Source of the DNA: Myxococcales bacterium
GTDB taxonomy: Bacteria > Myxococcota_A > UBA9160 > SZUA-336
Direction: 5' to 3'
NCBI GenBank assembly: GCA_013215565.1
Contig: JABSQV010000003.1
Span: 44,723 to 108,722 of the forward strand
Length of the DNA: 64,000 bases
Part shown: positions 57,639 to 64,000 of the stretch, piece after piece
Layout of the letters: each line of letters begins with the position of its first letter
Numbering within the stretch: position 1 is the first letter of the stretch
Translations under genes and position numbers: made by a program
Notes under the pieces: model-generated
Seen by the model: only the letters and a program-made list of their open reading frames with translations
Database searches by the model: none
What the model was told of the DNA's origin: nothing

Positions 57639-58322
57639 TCAATCGGGCGAGCTCGAACCCGCCGCGGTGCCCTCCAGAATCTGCGCGCGCAGTTGCCTGA
57701 GCATCCGAGGAAGCGAACGGCGCGTGAGCATACGTTGGACGAAGTCGGGCACCGCGCGGCCCGCGTCCACCGCCCCGCGATACACGACCAGGGTGGCGAC
57801 TCCCTGATTCACGGGTAGGAGTTGCCAGCGCCCCTGCGTGGCCGCGATGTCATGGTGTGAGGCGCGGTCCAGTTGCCAGCGGACCTCGCAGCTGGCCGGC
57901 TCCAGCTCGTAGATCGAGGTGTGCTCCAGGTTCAGGAAGAGGATCCGGTAGCGCTGCCGCACCCAGACCCGGCCCGAGTCCCGGCGCGTCACGAGGGTCT
58001 CGCGGATCAGCGGCATGAAGCCCGGCCAGTTCTCGAACTCGAAGAGCGTCCGCCACACCTGCTCGGGTGGAGCATCGATCAAGCTCAACCCCTTGACGTC
58101 CAGAGAGGCGTCCAAGCCAGACTCCGGATGCTTGAGGTCCCGGATCAGGATCTCGCCGTCCCGAAGCCGCCGCCAGTCCTCGGTCGAGAGCGCATCCGTG
58201 GCACCGAGCGTGCAGCCCGCGCCGGCCGCAGCCTGAAACTCGGGCGGCTGGGCCTGCGGGCCCGCGCGCACGAAGCCCGGAGACGAGACCAGCAGCATCG
58301 GGAGCAACGCGGCAAACCGCAT
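57639..58322 (-). CDS. Exported SRPBCC/START-like protein
   Basis: About 227 residues from the ATG at 58322, which opens a signal peptide ending FVRAG; a GTG at 58349 is an alternative. The body fits the SRPBCC (polyketide cyclase/START) fold: LSLIDAPPEQVWRTLFEFEN, WPGFMPLIRETLV, and a long C-terminal helix region. The fold binds hydrophobic ligands in a cavity. Export to the periplasm is unusual for the family and hints at lipid handling. Confidence 0.72.
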   Translation of the reverse strand: MRFAALLPMLLVSSPGFVRAGPQAQPPEFQAAAGAGCTLGATDALSTEDWRRLRDGEILIRDLKHPESGLDASLDVKGLSLIDAPPEQVWRTLFEFENWPGFMPLIRETLVTRRDSGRVWVRQRYRILFLNLEHTSIYELEPASCEVRWQLDRASHHDIAATQGRWQLLPVNQGVATLVVYRGAVDAGRAVPDFVQRMLTRRSLPRMLRQLRAQILEGTAAGSSSPD

Positions 58323-58452
58323 CGAGCGGGGTGCGCTTCGAAGAGCCACGCGTGCAGACTAGCAGCGGCGAGTGCGGCCGGCGCGGCAGCAGCCATTTTT
58401 GGCCGGAAGCCGGCCGGTATACTCGCCCGCGTCCTCGCGCCGGGAGAGTCTG

Positions 58453-59349
58453 ATGTCGCCCCGAACGAGCCGAGAGCCGCGCAGAGCGCCCCTGCTCTGG
58501 CTCGCCGCCGGGGCCGGGGCCGGACTCCTGCTCGCGGCCGTGGGCCTGCTACGGGAAGACGCAGATTCCGAGGCGCTTCCACCGGTGGCAGTGGCGCGCG
58601 TGAACGGCGCGCTGATCCTGAAGGATGCCTATCGACAGCTCCTGACCGGACTCGAGAGCGACACGCGCGAGGCCGCCGACCCGGAGCGTCGGCGCCACGT
58701 GCTCGATCGCATGATCGAGGAGGAACTGCTGGTCCAGCGCGCCCTCGAACTCGGACTCGCCGGGAGCGATCGCCGGGTGCGCGGCAACCTCGTCTCGGCG
58801 ATGATCGCGGCCGTCACCTCCGACGCGGAGAGCGCAGTCCCGGAGCCGGATACGCTGCGGCGCTTCTTCGACGAAAACCGCGCCTACTTCACGCGCCCGC
58901 CGCGCCTGCGCGTGCGGCAGATCTACCTGCGTGAATCCGGGCGCGAGTCGGATCCCACGCCGCGAACACGCGCCGAATCGGCCCGGCGCAGACTCTTGGG
59001 CGGCGCAGCCTTCGGCCAGCTGAAGCGAGAAGTCGGGGACCTGGAAGTGGCACCGATCCCGGACACGCTGCTGCCTCCCGCGAAGCTGCGCGAGTACATC
59101 GGACCTGCCGGTCTCGAAGCAGCCCTCGCACTCGAACCCGGGAGCCCGAGCCCCCCGGTCCCGGCCCCGGGCGGATTCCGGATCCTGGAACTCGTCGAAC
59201 GGGACAGCGCGCGCACCCCCGCGCTCGCCGAGATCCGGCCGCTCGTCGAGGCCGAGTGGTCCCGTCGCGAGGGCGAACGCGCACTGCGCGCGTATCTGGA
59301 CGAACTCCGCGATCGGTCCGAGGTTCGGATCGCGCCCGGACTCCCGTGA
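58453..59349 (+). CDS. SurA/PpiC-like peptidyl-prolyl isomerase
   Basis: A 298-residue protein starting at the ATG at 58453 (GGGAGAG upstream). One N-terminal hydrophobic helix is followed by a SurA_N-like helical domain (MIEEELLVQRALELGL). A parvulin-type region follows (RLRVRQIYL, then APGGFRILELVERD), shortened relative to the first foldase gene. It likely helps fold exported proteins. Its stop overlaps the next gene start. Confidence 0.78.
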   Translation: MSPRTSREPRRAPLLWLAAGAGAGLLLAAVGLLREDADSEALPPVAVARVNGALILKDAYRQLLTGLESDTREAADPERRRHVLDRMIEEELLVQRALELGLAGSDRRVRGNLVSAMIAAVTSDAESAVPEPDTLRRFFDENRAYFTRPPRLRVRQIYLRESGRESDPTPRTRAESARRRLLGGAAFGQLKREVGDLEVAPIPDTLLPPAKLREYIGPAGLEAALALEPGSPSPPVPAPGGFRILELVERDSARTPALAEIRPLVEAEWSRREGERALRAYLDELRDRSEVRIAPGLP

Positions 59350-60572
59350 GTGCGCGCCTGCTCAAGCTCGCGCTCGCGGCGGTACTCGTCGCATTCGCCG
59401 CGCCCGCCTCCGCCCACACCCGGAGCGTCTCGTACTCGCTCTGGACCCTGGAGTCCGACGCCGGGAAGACCCGCGGCCACGTCGTGGTGCGGATTCCGCA
59501 GCTCGAGCTCACGCGCCTTCCCTGGGGACCCGTGGCGGCTCCGCATCTGGATCCCGCACTCGCCCGGTACCTGAGTTCGCGACTCACCGTCTCCAGCGCC
59601 GGCGAAGCCTGCCGGGTAACGGACGGCCCACGCGCACTCGCAGCCAGCGCCGGCAACGCCCGGATCGAGTGGCGGGTCGCCTGCGAGGCCGCGGGGCCAG
59701 TGAAACTCCGAAGCGGAATCCTGCTCGACGTCGCGTCCGGGCACCTCCACTTCGCGCGATTTCGGCGCCCGGGATCCCGAACCCTGGAGCGGGTGCTGTC
59801 CACCGCAGAGCCGAGCTGGGTACTCGAGGCCGGCTCCGGGCCGGCATCGGCTCGAGCCATCCCCGCGTCGATCGCGGACTACGTGCGGCTCGGAATCGAA
59901 CACGTCTGGAGCGGCACCGACCATCTGGCGTTCCTGCTCGCGCTGATCCTGCTCGCACACCGGCTGCGCGACCTGGCCGCGCTCGTCACCGGCTTCACGG
60001 TCGCCCACAGCCTCACGCTGGCGCTGGCGGTGTTGGGCGCGCTGCGTCTACCCGGGCCCGCCGTCGAGGCCCTGATCGGTCTCTCGATCGCGATCGTGGC
60101 GGCCGAGAACGCCTGGCACGAGAGCGGTGGGAGCCGCGCGCTGGGTTCCGTCATCGCCGGCGGCCTGGGTGCCATGGCGCTCGCCGCGTTCCTGGGCGCA
60201 GGCGCGGTCCCGGGCACAGCCCTGGCGGGGCTCGCGGCGTTCTCGGTCTGCTATTTCGGGCTGCTCGCCCGGACGAAGCAGAGCGGGCGTCTGCGTACCG
60301 CGGTCGCCTGCGTGTTCGGGCTGCTCCACGGGTTCGGCTTCGCGGAGGTCCTGGCCGACCTGGAGCTCTCGCGTGAACGGCTCACGCGCGCGCTCTTCGG
60401 CTTCAACCTCGGCGTGGAGATCGGGCAGCTCGCCGTGGTCGCCGCGCTCTGGCCCGGGCTGCGCTGGCTGCGCTCGCGCCCCGCTCGCTTCTCCGGGCCC
60501 GCGCTAGACGTCAGCTCGGCCACGATCTGCGGCCTGGGGCTGTTCTGGCTCGTCACCCGCACCTACGGCTGA
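59346..60572 (+). CDS. HupE/UreJ family membrane protein
   Basis: A 408-residue protein beginning at a GTG that overlaps the previous stop (GTGA). A signal-like segment and a periplasmic domain (about 20-190, a feature of UreJ_2/HupE proteins) precede six or seven helices. The helices hold GIEHVWSGTDHLAFLLALIL with the family His-x-D pattern, and FGLLHGFGFAEVLADL. Relatives import nickel, cobalt or act in metal homeostasis. It is not close to LarB/LarC here, so a nickel link is only suggestive. Confidence 0.82.
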   Translation: MSARLLKLALAAVLVAFAAPASAHTRSVSYSLWTLESDAGKTRGHVVVRIPQLELTRLPWGPVAAPHLDPALARYLSSRLTVSSAGEACRVTDGPRALAASAGNARIEWRVACEAAGPVKLRSGILLDVASGHLHFARFRRPGSRTLERVLSTAEPSWVLEAGSGPASARAIPASIADYVRLGIEHVWSGTDHLAFLLALILLAHRLRDLAALVTGFTVAHSLTLALAVLGALRLPGPAVEALIGLSIAIVAAENAWHESGGSRALGSVIAGGLGAMALAAFLGAGAVPGTALAGLAAFSVCYFGLLARTKQSGRLRTAVACVFGLLHGFGFAEVLADLELSRERLTRALFGFNLGVEIGQLAVVAALWPGLRWLRSRPARFSGPALDVSSATICGLGLFWLVTRTYG

Positions 60573-60744
60573 AAAAACGCCTCGCGGGAGCCGGAGCGCC
60601 CAGACACCGGCGCGCATGGCGGCGAAGCGGGAACTCTTTGGTAAGATTCCCCGCTCGGACCAGAGCCCAGACACCGGAAGGTCCGGTCGGGCCCGGAGCC
60701 CGTTTCCGGGCGGCACTGTCCCGTCCGAGAATGGAGATCGAGTT

Positions 60745-61038
60745 TTGAGCAAGCGCCTGTATGTAGGAAATCTACCGTTCACGATCACGGAGGATGAACT
60801 CCGGCAACTCTTCGAGCCCCACGGGCCCGTCGAGTCCGTGTCGGTGATCACGGACCGTGAGACGGGACGCCCGCGCGGCTTCGCGTTCGTCGAAGTGGAG
60901 AATGGCGATCAGGCCATCGAGGCCGTGAACGGCACGGAACTCGGCGGCCGCACACTCCGTGTAAACGAGGCACACGAACGCGGCGGTGGCGGTGGCGGTG
61001 GCGGTGGCGGCGGCGGCGGCGGACGCGGACGCTACTAG
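60745..61038 (+). CDS. RNA-binding protein with one RRM and glycine-rich tail
   Basis: A 97-residue protein. The TTG at 60745 preceded by GGAG gives a family-like N-terminus (MSKRLYVGNL). RNP2 is LYVGNL (5-10) and RNP1 is RGFAFVEV (44-51); the C-terminus is a run of about 14 Gly then RGRY. Bacterial RRM proteins of this type (as in cyanobacteria and some proteobacteria) bind single-stranded RNA and are often cold-induced. The Gly codons form a GGC/GGT repeat at 60982-61022. Confidence 0.88.
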   Translation: MSKRLYVGNLPFTITEDELRQLFEPHGPVESVSVITDRETGRPRGFAFVEVENGDQAIEAVNGTELGGRTLRVNEAHERGGGGGGGGGGGGGGRGRY

Positions 61039-61131
61039 ACGAGGTGGCGCGGCACCGCTCGCGTCCAACGAATCCCGAATCGCGCGGCTCCAATCCCGGT
61101 GTGGGCCCCAAGTCCTCTGGAAGCTTAGGCC

Positions 61132-61335
61132 ATGGCCAGAAAAAGCAGAATGGGCGTCCTCAAACGCCAGCGCGAACTCAAGAAGGCGGAGAAGGCCGCG
61201 ATGAAGCGCGAGCGCCGCAAGCTCCGAAAGGAAGAAGCGGCGGCGGCAGAATCCGACACCGCGACCCAGGACGATCTCGCCGGCTATGGCCTCGGAGCCG
61301 ATGAGGACGAACCGGCGAGCGGCGCAGAAGAGTAG
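61132..61335 (+). CDS. Small conserved basic protein
   Basis: A 67-residue protein. A Lys/Arg-rich N-terminal half (MARKSRMGVLKRQRELKKAE) is followed by an Ala/Glu/Asp-rich tail. Strong coding bias and clean start suggest it is real. Basic-then-acidic short proteins like this are common beside RRM genes and may bind RNA; no domain is recognised. Confidence 0.65.
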   Translation: MARKSRMGVLKRQRELKKAEKAAMKRERRKLRKEEAAAAESDTATQDDLAGYGLGADEDEPASGAEE

Positions 61336-61418
61336 ACCGAAAACCCCCGGGCTCAGGACGGAGAGATTCCGTACAGCTCGATCCGCCAGCGTCCGGTTCG
61401 CGAACGCCGATTGTCACT

Positions 61419-61487
61419 GCTCCGCGCGCGCTCGAGTGCGCGCGGAGCGACGACGCTCCGCTTTGACGCTGCGTGTGCGAGCGGAGC
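61419..61487. repeat. Alternating GCTCCGC/GCGGAGC inverted repeats
   Basis: GCTCCGC (61419), GCGGAGC (61442), GCTCCGC (61455) and GCGGAGC (61481) alternate. The first pair forms an 11-bp stem (61419-61429 with 61438-61448) around an 8-base loop; the others allow competing stems. It lies between the small basic protein and the MBL gene and may terminate the first or regulate the second. Confidence 0.55.
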
Positions 61488-61571
61488 TGCTGCGCGCCCT
61501 GCTCTCGCCGAAACGCGCGGTTCGGGACGCCGGTTCGCTCATACGGAACGGATCGGGTAGGCTCGGCCGCA

Positions 61572-62684
61572 ATGTCGAGGCGAGAAGAGCAGGAGAAGGC
61601 GCGTCCCGAGACGGTCGAGATCGTGCCCGGGGTGCTGCGAATGGAGCTCCCGATCTCCATGCCGGGACTCGGCCACGTGAACTGCTACGCGCTGATCGAC
61701 CCCGAAGGTGCCACCATCGTCGACCCGGGACTTCCGGGGAGCGCGAACTGGAAGGCACTGCTCGACCGCCTGAAGCAGGCGGGGCTCTCGGCACGGCACG
61801 TCCACACCGTGGTGGTGACGCATTCGCATCCCGATCACTTCGGTGGGGCCGCGCGCTTTGCCGAGGAGTCGGGGGCAGAGGTCATCGCGCACCGGAACTT
61901 CGCATTCGCGAGTTACGGCGCTCGGCCCGCGGAGCCCGAGGTTTCGGTCGACGACCTCGATGCCGACCGGGTCCGCCGCCGGGAAGCCGCAGAGGAGCCG
62001 GAGCAGGCGACCCGGGAGCCGGCCGGGGCGGCACCAAATCCGCGGGATCGGTGGAAGGGGAACTCCCCCTGGGGCGGCCAGAACCCGAAGCCGCCACTCC
62101 GCTCGCGACTGCGCTGGCGCCTGATGCGGATGGCGGGCCCGGGATCCTTCATCCCGACGATCACGCAGCCGGTCGAACACGGGCAGGTGCTCAAGATCGG
62201 TGGACGCGAGTGGTTCGTACTTCATACCCCGGGACACACCGAGGACCACATCTGTCTTCACGATCCGGAGTCGGGGGTCTTTCTGGCGGGAGACCACGTG
62301 CTCCCCACCATCACTCCGCACATTTCGGGGCTCGGCCAGGCCAAGGATCCCCTTAAGTCGTTCTTCTATTCACTCGACCGGGTGGGCGAGATTCACGGCG
62401 TAAAGAAGGTGCTGCCCGCGCACGGCCACCCGTTTCACGACCTGCACGCCCGGACGGAGGCGATCAAGCGTCACCACTACGAACGCCTCGAAAAAGTGAA
62501 GGAGATCGGGCGCGAACTCGGCGGGGCGACGGTCGAGGCCTACACGCAGAGGCTGTTCAAGCGGCGGAGTTGGGGCCCGATGGCGGAGAGCGAAACCTAC
62601 GCCCACCTCGAACACCTGCGCCAGGCCAGCATGGCCGAGTGCTACCGAGACAACGACGAGAAGCTGATCTACGTCACCGGCTGA
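61572..62684 (+). CDS. MBL-fold metallo-hydrolase (LACTB2/glyoxalase-II-like)
   Basis: A 370-residue protein starting at the ATG at 61572. Metal motifs: THSHPDHFGG (HxHxDH), LHTPGHTEDH, FLAGDHVLP and PAHGHPF. An insertion of about 60 residues, rich in Arg/Glu/Pro (about 125-185), separates the first and second metal motifs, so it is longer than a plain glyoxalase II. The C-terminal winged-helix-like part (about 300-365) is a LACTB2 feature. Its last 11 bp overlap the convergent gene. Confidence 0.85.
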   Translation: MSRREEQEKARPETVEIVPGVLRMELPISMPGLGHVNCYALIDPEGATIVDPGLPGSANWKALLDRLKQAGLSARHVHTVVVTHSHPDHFGGAARFAEESGAEVIAHRNFAFASYGARPAEPEVSVDDLDADRVRRREAAEEPEQATREPAGAAPNPRDRWKGNSPWGGQNPKPPLRSRLRWRLMRMAGPGSFIPTITQPVEHGQVLKIGGREWFVLHTPGHTEDHICLHDPESGVFLAGDHVLPTITPHISGLGQAKDPLKSFFYSLDRVGEIHGVKKVLPAHGHPFHDLHARTEAIKRHHYERLEKVKEIGRELGGATVEAYTQRLFKRRSWGPMAESETYAHLEHLRQASMAECYRDNDEKLIYVTG

Positions 62685-63936
62685 GGCCGGCGCCTCCCCA
62701 GACGAAACTGCGCTCCTCGAGGCTTCCGAGGGCGAAGCGCCGGTAGCCGCCCTTGAAGAAGCCGCTGCAGCGCGTCGAGTGCGCGAGAGAGCGCGCACGC
62801 GAGGTGCGCCGCACTTCCTGTCGAAAGCTCCCGTCGTCGTACAGGCGGTAGTGTCCGAAACCTCCAGGATAATCCTTGACGCAGTTGATCTCGACGAAGG
62901 GAACGCTGCCCGCTGCCGGGTAGCGGCGAACCCGATTCTGGTGGGTGTGCCCGATCAGCACCGCCTTCACCTGCGGATGCTTACCGATCAGATCGAAGAG
63001 CCGCAGCGAGTGCTCGGAGAGGATTCCGATCCGGTTCGTGAAGGTGTTGCGAAACTCCGGAGGAACCGGCTGGTGATGCATCAGCAGCAACGTGGGCATG
63101 CCGAGTTCGCGCGTCTCCTCGAGCGACTCCTCGAGCCAGCGCATGCGACCGTCGGGAAAGACGCCGTGGTGCTCGCCGGGCTCGACGGTGTCGAGCAACA
63201 CCAGACGCCATCCCCCGAGATCGACGCAGCGGGGGGCCGGGGCCTGCCCCAGCAGCCCGTAGCCGTCCACCTCTTCGCCCTCGAGTAGCGCATAGTGATC
63301 GTGGTTCCCCAGAAACGCGTGATGCGGCATCTCGAAGCGCGCGAAGGTGCGGGCCGCAACCTCGAACTGTTCTCGACGGCCCCGGTCCGCGATGTCGCCC
63401 TTGATCACCGCCATGTCGACGCCGGCTGCGTTGATGTCGGCCACCGCGTCCTGGTTCATGAAGAGCCAGTAGGGAACTTCGCCGTCGGTCTCGCGCACCG
63501 CGGGATATCCCGGCGCCTCTTCCCCGAACTCCCCGTCCTCACCCGGCGAGCCTCCAAAGCGCTCCTCGCCGAAGTGGAGGTCGTTGAGAGACGCGAAGCT
63601 GCCGACCAGACTCCCGCGCACTGCGGGCAAGGTCGTGACCTGCTCCGGGAAGAAGGCATCCCGCTCCAGCGGCCCCGCACCATCCGCCGAGATTTCGATC
63701 CGATACGGGCGGTCCGCCTCGAGCTGGTCGATCCGGATCAGGCGCGTACCCGCCGGACCCTCCGAGACCACACGCAGTTCCCCATCGACAAGCACCTCGG
63801 CTCGCGCATCCACCGGGCCGCTCGCGCTCTCGACGGCGAACGACAGTGTGATCGTGGACTCGGTGACGCCAAAGATCTCGGGAGAGGTGATGGACAACGG
63901 CACCGCCGCAGGGTAAACGGAAGCGAGGACAACCAC
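62674..63936 (-). CDS. Calcineurin-like metallophosphoesterase with N-terminal beta domain
   Basis: A 420-residue protein. An N-terminal fibronectin/Ig-like segment (about 15-105) precedes the phosphoesterase core with DLHFGEE (D-x-H), KGDIADRG (GDxxDRG), LGNHDHYA (GNHD), LMHHQPV and IGHTHQNR (GHTH). All five metal motifs are intact. It begins at a GTG; a second GTG 11 codons in is an alternative. No signal peptide is obvious. Substrate unknown; the beta domain suggests phosphatase or nucleotidase use in the envelope. Confidence 0.84.
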   Translation of the reverse strand: MVVLASVYPAAVPLSITSPEIFGVTESTITLSFAVESASGPVDARAEVLVDGELRVVSEGPAGTRLIRIDQLEADRPYRIEISADGAGPLERDAFFPEQVTTLPAVRGSLVGSFASLNDLHFGEERFGGSPGEDGEFGEEAPGYPAVRETDGEVPYWLFMNQDAVADINAAGVDMAVIKGDIADRGRREQFEVAARTFARFEMPHHAFLGNHDHYALLEGEEVDGYGLLGQAPAPRCVDLGGWRLVLLDTVEPGEHHGVFPDGRMRWLEESLEETRELGMPTLLLMHHQPVPPEFRNTFTNRIGILSEHSLRLFDLIGKHPQVKAVLIGHTHQNRVRRYPAAGSVPFVEINCVKDYPGGFGHYRLYDDGSFRQEVRRTSRARSLAHSTRCSGFFKGGYRRFALGSLEERSFVWGGAGLSR

Positions 63937-64000
63937 AATCCGGAGACACGGGGTGAGAACTTCCGAGCACCTGGTCGAAGAGCGTTACATAAGCCTCGGA

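Overview
The window is high-GC, almost fully coding bacterial DNA with short intergenic gaps and frequent 1-8 bp gene overlaps. No ribosomal RNA or species marker is present. The mix suggests an uncultured member of the former Deltaproteobacteria (Myxococcota, Binatota, Desulfobacterota or Bdellovibrionota-like lineages); this placement is an inference. The supporting traits are HrcA/CIRCE heat-shock control, mreBCD-mrdA-rodA, a SurA/PpiD-type foldase, PEP-CTERM proteins, LarB/LarC, a compact chemosensory set, PhyH and CmcJ-type oxygenases and a histone-fold protein.

Layout. 1-5.6 kb (minus): cell-shape operon mreB-mreC-mreD-mrdA-rodA, followed by a HAD phosphatase cut by the window edge. 5.8-7.8 kb (plus): membrane-anchored peptidyl-prolyl isomerase and an exported tyrosine-phosphatase-like protein. 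7.9-12.7 kb (minus): an accessory surface-protein block with two paralogous PEP-CTERM-type proteins and a 1066-residue Cys-rich secreted protein. 13.4-17.3 kb (minus): a sigma-70 factor, folE with two tandem PTPS/QueD paralogues, and lexA. 17.4-22.8 kb (plus): a polytopic membrane/TPR protein coupled to asnS, then groES-groEL with a readable promoter and CIRCE operator. 23.0-41 kb (minus): a long co-directional stretch, in transcription order hemW, hrcA, grpE, dnaK, dnaJ, a TPR/periplasmic-binding lipoprotein, lon, thiL, mcp-cheW-cheY-cheA, larB-larC, a broken hydrolase relic, and a 70-residue archaeal-type histone whose stop codon lies in a 20-bp tandem repeat. 41-64 kb: mixed-strand genes: M16 peptidase, gamma-glutamyltransferase, lipoprotein cyclophilin, sulfatase-like lipoprotein, tRNA-Phe, alpha/beta hydrolase, CmcJ-like oxygenase, VOC and ABM proteins, crotonase, amtB, PhyH oxygenase, TVP38/TMEM64 protein, HAD phosphatase, SRPBCC protein, a second SurA-like foldase with a HupE/UreJ-type membrane protein, a bacterial RRM protein, an MBL hydrolase and a metallophosphoesterase.

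Functional threads. Envelope growth (Mre/Rod/PBP2) and envelope protein folding (three PPIases) sit near protein-quality-control genes (GroESL, DnaKJ-GrpE, Lon). The groES and hrcA operons share a similar promoter form (TTGACC or TTGACA, then TAGCCT), but only groES has a recognisable CIRCE. The most unusual items are the histone-fold gene with its stop-codon repeat, the PTPS pair in which one copy has lost key catalytic and zinc residues, and the possible cohesin-like/dockerin-like PEP-CTERM block. All functional calls come from reading motifs in the sequence; no database search was run.
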